The notes: generated by a model not told the origin, from the sequence alone. Shown: positions 40,081 through 50,451, numbered from the stretch's first letter. The stretch is 64,000 nucleotides of DNA from Brevibacterium sp. CS2 (GCF_005280295.1 NZ_CP040020.1:2604001-2668000), one strand, 5' to 3'. Made by a program: numbers and translations.

Positions 40081-40776
40081 TCAGAGGAACGGATTGGTGC
40101 GCAGCTCGTGCGCGAGCCGGGTGGCCGGCCCGTGACCGGGCAGCACCGGGGTGTCGGGCAGGCTCGCGATGTGGGCGAGCGTGCGCTCCATCGCCTGCCC
40201 GTCGCCGCCGGCGAGGTCGGTGCGACCGATCGACCCGGCGAACAGCACGTCGCCGGTGAAGAGCACCTCGGCGGCGTCGCCCTCCCCGTGCGGATCGCTC
40301 ACCCGCCACAGCGTCGAACCCTCGGTGTGCCCGGGCGCGGGGTCCGGGGCGATGGTGAGGCCGGCGCGCGTGAAGGGCTCCGTGCCGGACACCGCGGCGG
40401 CCTGCGGCGCGGTCCACTCCCCGACGAGCGGGGCGACGATGTGGGCGAGCTGCGCCGACACCGTCGAGGCGGGATCCTGCAGACGGTAGAGGTCGGGCTC
40501 CCCGATGAGCACCTCGAGGCCGGGGAAGGCCTCGAGCAGACGGGGCAGCCCGAGGATGTGGTCGGGGTGGCCGTGGGTGAGGAGGACGGCGACCGGGGTC
40601 CAGCCGAGCTCGGCGAGGACCCGCGCGAGGTCGGGGGCGCAGTCGAAGCCGGCATCGACGAGCACGCACTCCCGGTCCGCGGGGTCGTCGCCCGGGCCGG
40701 CCTCGGCGCCCGGCTCGGCGGCCACGGCATAGCAGTTGACGTCGAGCAGCTCGGCGCGGACGGCGGTGATCTCCAT
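40081..40776 (-). CDS. MBL-fold metallo-hydrolase (glyoxalase II-like)
   Basis: A 231-residue metallo-beta-lactamase-fold protein. The metal motif is THGHPDH (His68, His70, Asp72, His73), followed by PAPGHTEGSTLWR, the bridging Asp in LFTGDVLFAGSIGRTD and the final His in LPGHGPATR. This matches the glyoxalase II / Rv2581c-type group that normally sits beside hisS; the thiol ester it cleaves is not known. The ATG at 40776 has a TAGACT box 7 bases upstream and no Shine-Dalgarno sequence, suggesting a leaderless message. Confidence 0.88.
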   Translation of the reverse strand: MEITAVRAELLDVNCYAVAAEPGAEAGPGDDPADRECVLVDAGFDCAPDLARVLAELGWTPVAVLLTHGHPDHILGLPRLLEAFPGLEVLIGEPDLYRLQDPASTVSAQLAHIVAPLVGEWTAPQAAAVSGTEPFTRAGLTIAPDPAPGHTEGSTLWRVSDPHGEGDAAEVLFTGDVLFAGSIGRTDLAGGDGQAMERTLAHIASLPDTPVLPGHGPATRLAHELRTNPFL

Positions 40777-40783
40777 GCCCGCC

Positions 40784-40789
40784 AGTCTA
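40784..40789 (-). promoter_or_regulatory. Candidate -10 box of the MBL gene (leaderless)
   Basis: TAGACT ends 7 bases before the ATG, placing the expected transcription start at the initiation codon. Confidence 0.55.
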
Positions 40790-40892
40790 GCGCGGGGCCC
40801 CGCACGGCCCGCGGTGGATATGCTGGGGTGTGTTCTGCCCATCGTCGAGTGATCATCCGTGATTCGACCGACGCGAAGACAAGGTGTCCAGC

Positions 40893-42299
40893 ATGACCGA
40901 CGACTCAGCCCCGCGCCCGACCGCACCCGCCCCCAAGCCCGGCCCGCGCCCGGGCGCTCCCAGCCCGGCCGCGCTCGCCGCGCGGGCGCCCGCGGCCGGG
41001 CAGCGCAGGGCCGCAGCGGCCGCCCCCCGGCAGGACCGCAGCGCCGCGCTCGCCGAGGCGATCGGGTTCGGCCGGATGGATGAGGACACGACCGTGTACG
41101 TCCGGACCGCCGACGGGGAGCGCGCGGTCGGCCAGTACCCGGATGCCGACGAGGAGCAGGCGCTGACGTACTTCGCGCACAAGTACCTCGATCTCGTCGA
41201 CGCGGCCGCCCTGCTCGAGGAGCGGCTCGCCGCCGGGGCCTCCGGGGACTCGATCCGCGCCTCCGCCCGCACCCAGCACGACGCACTCGCCGAGGCCGCG
41301 GTCGTCGGCGACCTCGCCGCGCTCGCCGCCCGGCTCACCGCGATCCAGGAGTCCGCCGCGCAGACCGCGGCGGCCCAGTCGAAGGAGCGCGAGGCGGCCC
41401 GCGCCGAGGGTCTCGCCGCACGCACCGCGGTCGTCGAGGAGGCGGAGTCGATCGCCGGGACGGATCCGGCGCGCGTGCAGTGGAAGACCTCCGGCGCCCG
41501 GATGGCCCGGCTGTTCGAGGAGTGGAAGTCGATCCAGGCGAACTCCCCGCGCCTCCCCCGCGCCCAGGACCAGGAGCTGTGGGGGCGGTTCTCGAAGGCG
41601 CGCAACACCTTCGACCGGCACCGGCGGGAGTTCTTCTCCGACCTCGACAAGCGCAACGCCGAGGGCAAGCGGGTGAAGACGAAGCTCGTCGCGGAGGCCG
41701 AGGCGCTGTCCGGGTCGACCGACTGGCGCGGCACCGCCCAGGAGTACCGGGCGCTGATGGACCGCTGGAAGGCCGCCCCGCGGGCCGGACGCAAGGACGA
41801 CGACGCTCTGTGGGCACGCTTCCGCGCCGCGCAGGACGTGTTCTTCGCCGCCCGGGAGATGGAGAACGAGGCGATCGACGCCGCCTACGGGGAGAACCTC
41901 GTGGTCAAGGAGGAGCTGCTCGCCCGCGCGCGGGCGCTGCTGCCGATCACCGACCCGGCGAAGGCGAAGGACGAGCTGCGCCGGATCCAGGAGGCGTGGG
42001 AGGACGCCGGCAAGGTGCCGCGCGCCGACGTGTCCCGGATGGAGGGCGGACTGCGCGAGGTCGAGCGGGCGCTCGCCGCGGCCGAGGAGGCCGAGTGGAA
42101 GCGCACCGATCCGGAGACCCGCAGCCGCACCTCGGGCATGCTCGCGCAGCTCGAATCCGCGATCGCCGGTCTCGAGTCCGATCTCGCCGCGGCCGAGGCG
42201 AGCGGCGACGAGAAGCGGATCGCGGAGGCGCACACCGCTCTCGAGGCGCGCCGCGCCTGGTACGAGCAGGTCGCGAAGACCGCCGAGGAGCTCGGCTGA
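40893..42299 (+). CDS. DUF349 domain protein
   Basis: A 468-residue protein made of repeated helical DUF349 units, rich in Glu, Lys, Ala and Arg and probably forming coiled coils. Repeats are seen at ESIAGTDPARVQWKTSGARM with LFEEWKSIQ, EALSGSTDWRGTAQEYRALM with DRWKAAPRAGRKDDD, and in a third block. The N-terminal 60 residues are Pro/Ala-rich. The function of DUF349 proteins is not known; no catalytic residues are visible. ATG at 40893 has AAGG 8 bases before it; a GTG three codons earlier is less favoured. It is monocistronic and followed by a strong hairpin. Confidence 0.85.
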   Translation: MTDDSAPRPTAPAPKPGPRPGAPSPAALAARAPAAGQRRAAAAAPRQDRSAALAEAIGFGRMDEDTTVYVRTADGERAVGQYPDADEEQALTYFAHKYLDLVDAAALLEERLAAGASGDSIRASARTQHDALAEAAVVGDLAALAARLTAIQESAAQTAAAQSKEREAARAEGLAARTAVVEEAESIAGTDPARVQWKTSGARMARLFEEWKSIQANSPRLPRAQDQELWGRFSKARNTFDRHRREFFSDLDKRNAEGKRVKTKLVAEAEALSGSTDWRGTAQEYRALMDRWKAAPRAGRKDDDALWARFRAAQDVFFAAREMENEAIDAAYGENLVVKEELLARARALLPITDPAKAKDELRRIQEAWEDAGKVPRADVSRMEGGLREVERALAAAEEAEWKRTDPETRSRTSGMLAQLESAIAGLESDLAAAEASGDEKRIAEAHTALEARRAWYEQVAKTAEELG

Positions 42300-42332
42300 G
42301 CCGGCCCTCCTCCCCCGCCGGGTGAGCTCTGC

Positions 42333-42363
42333 GGCCGCGCCGTCCACAGCGGAAGGCGCGGCC
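42333..42363 (+). terminator. Terminator hairpin after the DUF349 gene
   Basis: A perfect 9-base stem, GGCCGCGCC with GGCGCGGCC, and a 13-base loop, 33 bases past the stop codon. Confidence 0.6.
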
Positions 42364-42423
42364 GACGTCGGTCTGTCCACAGCTGCGCGGTCGCTGTTGC
42401 CCCGGCCCGCCCGACGCCGGAGC

Positions 42424-43005
42424 ATGGAGCGCATGGACGATGTGCTGCGGATCGGCGAACCGCTGACCTACACCGAGCTCATGGACCTCGCGCTCGACGG
42501 GCTCGTGTTCCGGCTCACCGACAGCTGCTGGGTGCCGGTCGGCACGCGCGTCGATGCGGAGCTCCGGGCGCGGGCGCTCGGCCGGCCGGCGGCGCGCGGG
42601 CTCGTGCTCTCCCACCACTCGGCGCACTGGGTGTGGTGGGGCGTGGGCACCGGCCCGACGACCCGCGAGTACACGACGCGCAGCCGGCGCCGGGCGCGGC
42701 GGGCGGACGATCCGTGGATCACCTACGAGCGCTGGGTGCAGGGGGGCGACCTCGCCCGGGTCGCCGGGATCGAGGTCACCGCTCCGGCGCGCACGCTCTA
42801 CGACCTCGTGCTGCTGGCGTGGGAGGACTCCGGCGACGAGGAGCAGGCGGCGGCGAGGCTGCGACGGCCGGCCGCCCAGGTGCCGGCGGCGGAGCGGGCC
42901 GAGTTCCTCGACTACCTCGACGACCAGTACCGGCGGCCGCACGTGCGCGCGCTGCGCCGGGTCGCGGCGCAGGTGTTCGGCCCGGACGGGGCCGGCGGGG
43001 CTTGA
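42424..43005 (+). CDS. Hypothetical protein, possibly AbiEi-antitoxin-like
   Basis: A 193-residue soluble protein I cannot assign with certainty. The order of a short beta-rich start (GLVFRLTDSCWVPVG), a His/Trp stretch (LSHHSAHWVWWG), an Arg-rich patch and the phrase VTAPARTLYDLVLLAW resembles proteins annotated as type IV toxin-antitoxin AbiEi-family antitoxins. No neighbouring AbiEii nucleotidyltransferase is present. ATG at 42424 follows CCGGAG; ATG at 42433 is possible. It is convergent with relA, whose stop is only 4 bases away. Confidence 0.65.
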   Translation: MERMDDVLRIGEPLTYTELMDLALDGLVFRLTDSCWVPVGTRVDAELRARALGRPAARGLVLSHHSAHWVWWGVGTGPTTREYTTRSRRRARRADDPWITYERWVQGGDLARVAGIEVTAPARTLYDLVLLAWEDSGDEEQAAARLRRPAAQVPAAERAEFLDYLDDQYRRPHVRALRRVAAQVFGPDGAGGA

Positions 43006-43009
43006 GCGA

Positions 43010-45319
43010 TCAGCCGCCGGTGATGCGGTAGACGTCGAACACCCCGTCGACGCGGCGCGCCGCGGAGAGCACGGTGTCGAGGTGGTTGGCATCGCCCATC
43101 TCGAACACGAACCGCGATTGCGCGACGCGCGCCTTCGAGGTCGCGACGGAGGCGGAGAGGATGTTCACGTGGTTCTCGGTGAGGACCTTGGTGATGTCGG
43201 ACAGGAGGCCGGCGCGGTCGAGGGCCTCGACCTGGATCTGCACGAGATACACCCCGGAGCTGTGCGCGGACCACTCGACGTCGACCATCCGGTCGGGCTC
43301 GCGGCGCAGACCAGCGACGTTCGAGCAGTCCGCCCGGTGCACCGACACCCCGGCCCCGCGGGTGACGAAGCCGACGATCTCGTCGCCAGGCACCGGGGTG
43401 CAGCAGCGGGCGAGCTTGACGAGGATGTCGTCGGCGCCCTTGACGCGCACCCCGGACGTCGAGGAGTGGTGGCCGCGGGACTTGCCGGTGGGATTCGTCG
43501 GCGCGGGGTAGTCCTCGGGCTCGTCCCCGGCGACCTCCTTGGCCAGCAGGTCGACGACGTGGGCGGCGGACATCGTGCCGTTGCCGATCGCGGCGTAGAG
43601 GCCGGACACGTCGCCGAGCCGCTGCTCATTGGCGACGACGACGAGGGCCTCCTGGCTCATGAGCTTCTCCGCGCTGAGCCGGTGGCGGCGCATCGCCCGG
43701 GCGAGCTGGTCCCGCCCGGATTCGATCGCCTCCTCGCGCCGCTCCTTGGAGAACCACTGCCGGATCTTGTTCCGCGCCCGCGGGCTCTTGACGAATGCGA
43801 GCCAGTCGCGGCTCGGCCCGGCGTTCTCGTCCTTCGAGGTGAACACCTCGACGACGTCGCCGTTCGCGAGGGCGGTGTCGAGGGCGATGAGGCGGCCGTT
43901 GACGCGCGCGCCCATGGTCTTGTGCCCGACCTCGGTGTGGACGGCGTAGGCGAAGTCGACCGGGGTCGAGTCCGCCGGCAGGGAGACGATGTCGCCCTTG
44001 GGGGTGAAGACGTACACCTCCTTCGAGTTGACCTCGAAGCGGAGGTTGTCGAGGAACTCGTCCGGGTCGCTCGTCTCGCGCTGCCAGTCGAGCAGCTGGC
44101 GCAGCCACGCGATCTGGTCGACCTCGCCGGAGTCCCCGACCTTCGCCGTGCGGTCCCCGGCGCCGCTGAACGCGGCGGGGTTGACCCGGCGGCGGTCCTT
44201 GTACTTCCAGTGCGCGGCGACGCCGAACTCCGCACGGCGGTGCATCTCGCGGGTGCGGATCTGGATCTCCACCGGCTTGCCGTAGGGCCCGATCACCGTG
44301 GTGTGGAGGCTCTGGTACATGTTGAACTTCGGCATCGCGATGTAGTCCTTGAAGCGCCCGGCCACCGGCGACCAGCTGGCGTGGACGTGGCCGAGCACCG
44401 CATAGCACTCGCGCACCGTCTCGACGAGCACGCGCACCCCGACGAGGTCGTAGATCTCGGCGAAGTCGTGGCCGCGGACCACCATCTTCTGGTAGATCGA
44501 GTAGTAGTGCTTGGGCCGCCCGGAGATCGTGTAGTCGATCTTCGACTCGCTCAGCTCCGCGCCGAGCTCCCGGGACACGATGCCGAGGTACTTCTCCCGC
44601 TCCGGGGCGCGCTCGGCGACGAGCCGGACGATCTCGGAGTAGACCTTGGGGTAGAGCACCTGGAACGACAGGTCCTCGAGCTCCCATTTGATCGTGTTCA
44701 TGCCCAGCCGATGGGCGAGCGGGGCGAAGATCTCGAGGGTCTCGGTGGCCTTCTTCGTGCTCGAGGCGGCGGGCACGTACTTCCAGGTGCGGGCGTTGTG
44801 GAGGCGGTCGGCGAGCTTGATGACGAGCACGCGGATGTCGCGCGACATCGCGACGATCATCTTCCGCACCGTCTCCGACTGCGCGGCGGAGCCGTACTCG
44901 ATCTTGTCGAGCTTGGTCACCCCGTCGACCATCACGGCGATCTCCTCGCCGAAGTCCGCGCGCAGCCGATCGAGGCTGTACTCGGTGTCCTCGACGGTGT
45001 CGTGGAGGAGGGCAGCGGCGAGGGTCGTCGGGGTCAGGCCGATCTCGGCGAGGATCGTGGCGACCGCCACCGGGTGGGTGATGTAGGGGTCGCCGCTCTT
45101 GCGCATCTGCCCGTCGTGCGCCTTCTCCGCCACCCGGTAGGCGCGGAGCACGACGTCGATGTCGGCCTTGGGGTGGTTGTGGGCGACGGCCTGGAGCAGC
45201 GGTGCGAGCGCCTTGGGGTGCTCCGGGGTCTGCTGGCTGCGCGCCGTCCACCACGCCAGGCGCGAGAACCCCCGGGAGCGCTTCGCCGCACCGGCGGCGT
45301 CATCGACGGACTGCGCCAT
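43010..45319 (-). CDS. relA: Bifunctional (p)ppGpp synthetase / hydrolase
   Basis: A 769-residue long RSH enzyme controlling the stringent response. The N-terminal HD hydrolase contains [16 protein letters not shown]; the synthetase contains [20 protein letters not shown] and [20 protein letters not shown]; then TGS ([20 protein letters not shown]), a zinc-finger-like region with [13 protein letters not shown] and a C-terminal ACT domain. Both catalytic halves look intact. ATG at 45319. It is adjacent to secF with no apt gene between, unlike the usual order. Confidence 0.97.
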   Translation of the reverse strand: MAQSVDDAAGAAKRSRGFSRLAWWTARSQQTPEHPKALAPLLQAVAHNHPKADIDVVLRAYRVAEKAHDGQMRKSGDPYITHPVAVATILAEIGLTPTTLAAALLHDTVEDTEYSLDRLRADFGEEIAVMVDGVTKLDKIEYGSAAQSETVRKMIVAMSRDIRVLVIKLADRLHNARTWKYVPAASSTKKATETLEIFAPLAHRLGMNTIKWELEDLSFQVLYPKVYSEIVRLVAERAPEREKYLGIVSRELGAELSESKIDYTISGRPKHYYSIYQKMVVRGHDFAEIYDLVGVRVLVETVRECYAVLGHVHASWSPVAGRFKDYIAMPKFNMYQSLHTTVIGPYGKPVEIQIRTREMHRRAEFGVAAHWKYKDRRRVNPAAFSGAGDRTAKVGDSGEVDQIAWLRQLLDWQRETSDPDEFLDNLRFEVNSKEVYVFTPKGDIVSLPADSTPVDFAYAVHTEVGHKTMGARVNGRLIALDTALANGDVVEVFTSKDENAGPSRDWLAFVKSPRARNKIRQWFSKERREEAIESGRDQLARAMRRHRLSAEKLMSQEALVVVANEQRLGDVSGLYAAIGNGTMSAAHVVDLLAKEVAGDEPEDYPAPTNPTGKSRGHHSSTSGVRVKGADDILVKLARCCTPVPGDEIVGFVTRGAGVSVHRADCSNVAGLRREPDRMVDVEWSAHSSGVYLVQIQVEALDRAGLLSDITKVLTENHVNILSASVATSKARVAQSRFVFEMGDANHLDTVLSAARRVDGVFDVYRITGG

Positions 45320-45367
45320 GCCTCGCCCCTTCTCTCGAACCTGCTCGGACCATCGTACTCCGGCGGC

Positions 45368-46423
45368 TCAGGCGCGTGCGGACTCCGCGCGCTCGGCCTT
45401 CGCGAGCTCCTCGTCCTCGAACAGCACCGGCGCACGATCGGGCAGGCCGAGCCGTTCGCGGGTCTCGTCGACGAGCTGCTCCTGCTCCTGCACGGCGTCC
45501 TCCCGGCTGCGCAGCCAGGCGTAGAACGGCGAGGCGACGAACAGGGTCGAGGCGGCCGCGACGATCGTGCCGATGAAGAGCGAGAGCGAGATGTCGGTGA
45601 GCGTGCCGGCGCCGAGCAGCGCGACGCCGATGAAAAGGATCGCACCGATCGGCAGCACCGAGATCACCGAGGTGTTGATCGAGCGCACGGTGGTCTGGTT
45701 GACGCCGAGGTTGACGAGCTCGGAGAACTTCATCCGCCGGTTCGACTCGTAGTCATCGGTGTTCTCCCTGATCTTGTCGAACACCACCACGGTGTCGTAG
45801 AGGGAGAAGCTCAGCACGGTGAGGAAGCCGATCATCGCCTCGGGGGTGACCTCGAAGCCGAGCGTCGCGTAGATCCCCATGGTGACGATCATGACGACGA
45901 ACAGGCCGACGATCGCGGCGAGCGACATCTTCCACGTGCGGAAGTACAGGGCCATGACGACCATCGCGATCGCGACGAAGATCACGAGCGCGCGGATCAT
46001 CTTCTCGGTGACGTCCTGCCCCCAGGTGGGCCCGACGAAGGTCGAGGTGACGTCCTCGTTGTCGACCTCGTAGGCCGCCACGAGCGACTCGCGCACCTGC
46101 TGCATCTCGTCGTCGGTGAGCTGGTCGGTGGTGATCCGCAGCGAGGTGTCCGAGGTCGGCACGACGTTCGGCTCCGCGCCGGGCACCACGGAGGTGATCG
46201 CCTCGGTGCCGATCGTCTCGTCGGTCTCGGAGGTGTTCGCGACGTGGAACTCGCTGCCGCCGGTGAAGGCGATCCCGAAGTTGAAGCCGTTGACGAGTGG
46301 CACGATGACGGAGGCGACGAGCACGACGGCCGCGATCGACAGCCACAGCTTCGTCTTCGGCACGAACGGGATCGACCTGCGCCCGCTGTGGAGGTCGTTG
46401 CCCCAGGCGAAGAACTTCTTCAT
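45368..46423 (-). CDS. secF: Protein translocase subunit SecF
   Basis: SecF partners SecD to use the proton gradient in late stages of Sec export. The 351-residue protein has six predicted helices, the periplasmic domain beginning GFNFGIAFTGGSEFHV, and the conserved FLTVLSFSLYDTVVVFDKIREN. The ATG at 46423 overlaps the secD stop as ATGA. A short charged C-terminal tail follows the last helix. Confidence 0.97.
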   Translation of the reverse strand: MKKFFAWGNDLHSGRRSIPFVPKTKLWLSIAAVVLVASVIVPLVNGFNFGIAFTGGSEFHVANTSETDETIGTEAITSVVPGAEPNVVPTSDTSLRITTDQLTDDEMQQVRESLVAAYEVDNEDVTSTFVGPTWGQDVTEKMIRALVIFVAIAMVVMALYFRTWKMSLAAIVGLFVVMIVTMGIYATLGFEVTPEAMIGFLTVLSFSLYDTVVVFDKIRENTDDYESNRRMKFSELVNLGVNQTTVRSINTSVISVLPIGAILFIGVALLGAGTLTDISLSLFIGTIVAAASTLFVASPFYAWLRSREDAVQEQEQLVDETRERLGLPDRAPVLFEDEELAKAERAESARA

Positions 46424-48600
46424 CGTGCATCCCCCTCGGGCTCCGGGTCCGTCCCGGTCTCGGCGATGTCCTCGGTCGGCGCGCTCGCCTCGGCATCCTC
46501 GGCGGCGGCCCGGCGGGTGCGCGCCTTGCGCTCGGCGAGCGAGAGCTCTGCGGAGCCTGCGGTGTCCGGATCCGCGTCATCCGATTCGAGCAGCGCGGTC
46601 GACCCGGAGCGGTCGGACAGGCTGCGCCCGGACTTCCGTTCGGCGAGCGACCGGCCGGCGGTGCCGGCCCGCTTGCGTTCGGCGGCCGCCTGCCGTCGCT
46701 TCGCCTCCCCGAAGGAGCGGCGCTTGGAGGACTTCTCCTTCGCCTTCTCCATGTCGAGTCCCATCGCGCCGCGGTAGGCGGCCTGCTTGACGCCGAGCTG
46801 CCGCGGGTCCATGCCCGACATCGGGTGCCCCTCGCCGAAGAACCGGGTGCGGGCGAGCACCTGGAGCATCGGGTGGGTGAAGAGCACGACGAGCAGCACG
46901 TCGACGATGACGGTGAGGCCGAGCGTGAATGCGAAGCCGCGGACGTTGCCGACGGCGAGGATGTAGAGGATGACCGCGGCGAGCATGTTCACGGCCTTCG
47001 AGGCGTAGATCGTGCGCTTGGCGCGGTCCCAGCCGATCTCGACTGCGGAAACGAGGCGGCGTCCCGAGCGGATCTCGTCGCGGACGCGCTCGAAGTAGAC
47101 GATGAAGGAGTCCGCGGTCATGCCGATGCCGACGATGATGCCGGCCATGCCGGCGAGCGACAGGCGGTAGCCGTAGCGCCACGACACGAGCAGGAGGAGC
47201 AGGTAGGTCAGCACTCCGGCCACCGCGAGGCTCGACACCGTGACGAGGCCGAGCATGCGGTACTGGACCAGGGAGTACACGACGACGAGGAGCAGGCCGA
47301 TCACGCCGGCGAGCACGCCCTTGGCGAGGTAGTCGGAACCGAGCGTCGGGGAGATCTGCTGCTCGCTCTGCACCTGGAAGCTGATCGGCAGCGCGCCGTT
47401 CTTCAGCTGGTTGGCGAGCGTCTCCGCCTCCTCCTGGCTGAAGTTCCCGGTGATCTGGGCGCGGCCGTCGGTGACCGGGGTGCGGGACTCCGGGGCGGAC
47501 AGCACGAGTCCGTCGAGGACGATCGCGAACTGGTTGTACGGCGGCTGCTGGCCGGTGATGGCACCGGTGATCTGACCGAACACATCGGCGCCGTAGTCGT
47601 CGAACTCGAGGGTCACGGCGAGGTTGTTCGTCTGCGTGCCGGCCGAGGACATCTCGTAGCCGAAGCTCGCGTCGGTGACGTGGGAGCCGTCGAGCTCGAC
47701 GGGGCCGAGCACGAACTTCGCGGAGCCGTCCTGGGCGCACGCGACGATGGGCTCCTCGGCCGGGCCGCTGTCGCCGCCGGTGCGGTTCTCCGGGTCGGTG
47801 CAGTCGAGCTCGGCGAACCGGGCGAGGATCTCCTCATTCATCCACGAGGTGTCGCCGATCGGGTCGAAGCGCGGGAAGGTCTCGGCCGCCTGGTCCTCGG
47901 CGCCGCCCTCGGCCGGTGCCTCGTCGGCGGGCGCCTGCTCGTTCGAGCCGGCCGGGCCGGGCACCGCTCCCCCGGCCTGCGCGGGGTCTTCGGCAGCGGG
48001 GTCGACGTCGGCAACGGGGTCCTTGGCAACGGCCGGTCCGAAGACCGCTCCGCCGCTCTCGGGCTGTTCGGCGTCCTCGGGCGCACCCTCTCCGGCGCCC
48101 TCCTCGCCGGTGCCGAGGAGCTCGTCGAGGCGCTGCTGCTCCTCCTCGGAGAGCTCGGGCCCGGCGGGGACCTCCTCCTCGACAGGCTCCTCATCGGTCT
48201 GCGGCTCCGGGGCGGCGACGACGGCGACGCGGCGGAAGGCGAGCTGCGCGGAGGAGCGGACGAGGTCGCGTGTCTCCTCGTCGGGATTGCCGGGCAGGTT
48301 GACGACGATGTTGCGGTCGCCCTGGGTGGTGATCTCCGCCTCGGACACGCCGGTGGCGTCGACGCGCTGACGGATGATCGATACGGCCTGCTCGAGCTGC
48401 TCGGTGGTGATCGAGGCGTCCTCGACCTGCGGCTCGAGGATGATCGAGGTGCCGCCCTCGAGGTCGAGCGCGAGGTTGGGGCTCCAGACGGCGGTGGACC
48501 AGATGGAGCCGCCGGCGATGAGGGCGATGAGGCCAGCTGTGAGGATTCCCAGCCAGGTGAAGCGCAGTCCCGGACGGGGCTTATTCACAGGTGCGGACAC
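46420..48600 (-). CDS. secD: Protein translocase subunit SecD (with long low-complexity insert)
   Basis: SecD forms the SecDF export-assisting pump. Signatures are the first helix LGILTAGLIALIAGGSIW, LDLEGGTSIILEP, VNLPGNPDEE, and the transmembrane AGIIVGIGMTADSFIVYFERVRDEI. At 726 residues it is longer than typical. Much of the excess is an acidic Glu/Pro/Ala/Gly insert at about 130-245 in the extracytoplasmic domain and a basic Lys/Arg/Ser C-terminal tail of about 130 residues. It starts with GTG at 48600. Confidence 0.96.
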   Translation of the reverse strand: MSAPVNKPRPGLRFTWLGILTAGLIALIAGGSIWSTAVWSPNLALDLEGGTSIILEPQVEDASITTEQLEQAVSIIRQRVDATGVSEAEITTQGDRNIVVNLPGNPDEETRDLVRSSAQLAFRRVAVVAAPEPQTDEEPVEEEVPAGPELSEEEQQRLDELLGTGEEGAGEGAPEDAEQPESGGAVFGPAVAKDPVADVDPAAEDPAQAGGAVPGPAGSNEQAPADEAPAEGGAEDQAAETFPRFDPIGDTSWMNEEILARFAELDCTDPENRTGGDSGPAEEPIVACAQDGSAKFVLGPVELDGSHVTDASFGYEMSSAGTQTNNLAVTLEFDDYGADVFGQITGAITGQQPPYNQFAIVLDGLVLSAPESRTPVTDGRAQITGNFSQEEAETLANQLKNGALPISFQVQSEQQISPTLGSDYLAKGVLAGVIGLLLVVVYSLVQYRMLGLVTVSSLAVAGVLTYLLLLLVSWRYGYRLSLAGMAGIIVGIGMTADSFIVYFERVRDEIRSGRRLVSAVEIGWDRAKRTIYASKAVNMLAAVILYILAVGNVRGFAFTLGLTVIVDVLLVVLFTHPMLQVLARTRFFGEGHPMSGMDPRQLGVKQAAYRGAMGLDMEKAKEKSSKRRSFGEAKRRQAAAERKRAGTAGRSLAERKSGRSLSDRSGSTALLESDDADPDTAGSAELSLAERKARTRRAAAEDAEASAPTEDIAETGTDPEPEGDAR

Positions 48601-48642
48601 AGATCGGTCTTCCGTTCGTGAGGGGTGGGCAGCGGTGCGGGA

Positions 48643-49227
48643 TCAGCGCTCGCCGCGCGGCTCGCCGGTCGTGCCGTCGATGTCGGTGCGAGGGGTGTCG
48701 GCGTCTGCGTCGGCGTCCACGGTGGTCTCCGGGGAGGTCTCCGAGCCGGGGGTCGACTGCTCGCGGCGGCGGGCCTCGTTGATCGCGTCGAGCTCGGCGT
48801 CGGTGATGCGGCGGCGCTCGGCCTCCTCGGCGGTCTCGGCCGGGGTGTCCTCGACGGGAGCATCGGCGGCGTCCGCGCCGGCGGGTGCATCAGGCGCGGT
48901 ATCGACGACCGGGCCGGCGTCCTCGCGGGCCGCGGTGTCCTCCCCGAGCGCGGGATCGGCCGGTGCGGCCTCGACGGGGGTCTGGATCTGACCGATCGCC
49001 TGGCGGTGCACGCGCAGCACGGTGCCCGGCCCGCTCTCCAGGGTGACCTCCATCTTCTCGGCGTCGACGGCGACGACCGTGCCGTAGACGCCGAAGGTCG
49101 TCATGACCTCGACGCCCGGGACGAGGTTGTCCGAGATCTGTCGCATCCGCGCCTGCTGCTTCTTCCGCGAGTTGAACATGAAGAAGATGAGCAGGGCGCC
49201 GAGTCCGACCAGAAGGAGAATGTCCAC
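48643..49227 (-). CDS. yajC: Preprotein translocase subunit YajC, long C-terminal tail
   Basis: YajC associates with SecDF. The conserved part is only the first 90 residues: one membrane helix (ILLLVGLGALLIFFMFNSRKKQ), then SDNLVPGVEVMTTFGVYGTVV. The remaining 100 residues are an Ala/Asp/Glu/Thr-rich, likely disordered tail, longer than usual. The start is GTG at 49227 after a weak AAAGG site. Order yajC-secD-secF downstream of ruvB is the classical one. Confidence 0.94.
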   Translation of the reverse strand: MDILLLVGLGALLIFFMFNSRKKQQARMRQISDNLVPGVEVMTTFGVYGTVVAVDAEKMEVTLESGPGTVLRVHRQAIGQIQTPVEAAPADPALGEDTAAREDAGPVVDTAPDAPAGADAADAPVEDTPAETAEEAERRRITDAELDAINEARRREQSTPGSETSPETTVDADADADTPRTDIDGTTGEPRGER

Positions 49228-49308
49228 GTCAGGGCCAGCCTTTCGCTGAGGAGATCGGGGCCGGCGCACGGTGCGCGCACGGCCGCCGCTGTTGGGAGCC
49301 AGTGATCC

Positions 49309-49338
49309 AGTGTAGTGGCCGGGGTGTCTCCGTCCCAA
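49309..49338 (-). promoter_or_regulatory. Candidate promoter of yajC-secDF
   Basis: TTGGGA (49333-49338) and TACACT (49309-49314), with an 18-base spacer, in the gap after ruvB; each hexamer matches four of six consensus bases. Confidence 0.4.
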
Positions 49339-49383
49339 TCGCCTGATCAGGGTCGTCGTCGAGGGGCGTCGGCGGCCGGCGGC

Positions 49384-50451
49384 TCAGAAGCCGAGCGTGC
49401 CATCGGGCGGGGTGAGCCCGAGGTGGGCCCAGCCGTCCGCAGTGGCGACCCGGCCGCGCGGGGTCCGCGAGATCAGGCCCTCGCGGACGAGGAACGGCTC
49501 GGCGACCTCTTCGACGGTCTCCGGCTCCTCCGCGACGGACACGGCCAGCGTGCTCAGTCCCACCGGGCCGCCGGCGAACCGCGTGCACAGGGTGGAGAGC
49601 ACGGCGCGGTCGAGCCGGTCGAGGCCCCGCTCGTCGACCTCGTAGACCTCGAGCGCGGAGCGTGCGGCGGGGAGGTCGACGACCCCGGTGCCGCGCACCT
49701 GCGCCCAGTCCCGGACGCGGCGCAGCAGCCGGTTGGCGATCCGCGGGGTGCCGCGGGAGCGGGAGGCGATCTCCTGCAGACCGGTCTCCGAGGCCTCCAT
49801 GCCGAGCATCCGGGCCGAGCGCACGAGCACGGTCTGCAGGTCCGCGACGGTGTAGAAGTCCAGGTGGCCGGTGAATCCGAAGCGGTCGCGCAGCGGGGCG
49901 GGCAGCAGGCCGGAGCGGGTGGTGGCGCCGACGAGGGTGAAGGCCGGGAGCTCGAGCGGGATCGCGGTCGCGCCGGGCCCCTTGCCGACGATGACGTCGA
50001 CCCGGAAGTCCTCCATCGCGACGTAGAGCATCTCCTCCGCGGCGCGGGCCATGCGGTGGATCTCGTCGATGAAGAGCACCTCTCCCTCCTCGAGCGAGGA
50101 CAGGATCGCGGCGAGGTCGCCGGCATGCTGCACGGCCGGGCCGGAGGTGATACGGATCTGCGAGCGCATCTCGTGGGCGATGATCATCGCCAGCGTCGTC
50201 TTGCCCAGGCCCGGCGGGCCGGACAGGAGCACGTGGTCGGGGGCCTTCCCGCGGGCGGCGGCGGCGTCGAGGACGAGGGAGAGCTGCTCGCGCACCTGCG
50301 GCTGGCCGATGAAGTCGCCGAGGCCCTTCGGTCGCAGGGCGGCCTCGGCGGCGCGCTCGACCTCCCCGGCACCGGCCCGGGTGAGCCGTTCGAGCTCGGC
50401 CCCGGTGGGCTCCTCGGCGCCGAAGTCGACCTCGTAGCTGCGGTCGCTCAT
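49384..50451 (-). CDS. ruvB: Holliday junction ATP-dependent helicase RuvB
   Basis: RuvB drives branch migration with RuvA. The 355-residue protein has [19 protein letters not shown], Walker [17 protein letters not shown], Walker [14 protein letters not shown], sensor 1 [12 protein letters not shown], and a winged helix ending [15 protein letters not shown] at 50451 overlaps the ruvA stop as ATGA. Confidence 0.98.
   Translation of the reverse strand: MSDRSYEVDFGAEEPTGAELERLTRAGAGEVERAAEAALRPKGLGDFIGQPQVREQLSLVLDAAAARGKAPDHVLLSGPPGLGKTTLAMIIAHEMRSQIRITSGPAVQHAGDLAAILSSLEEGEVLFIDEIHRMARAAEEMLYVAMEDFRVDVIVGKGPGATAIPLELPAFTLVGATTRSGLLPAPLRDRFGFTGHLDFYTVADLQTVLVRSARMLGMEASETGLQEIASRSRGTPRIANRLLRRVRDWAQVRGTGVVDLPAARSALEVYEVDERGLDRLDRAVLSTLCTRFAGGPVGLSTLAVSVAEEPETVEEVAEPFLVREGLISRTPRGRVATADGWAHLGLTPPDGTLGF

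Noticed and set aside
42554..46777. Long plus-strand frame opposite relA and secF/secD
   Set aside because: Antisense shadow of conserved genes, with a composition of Val/Asp/Gly/Arg/His runs.
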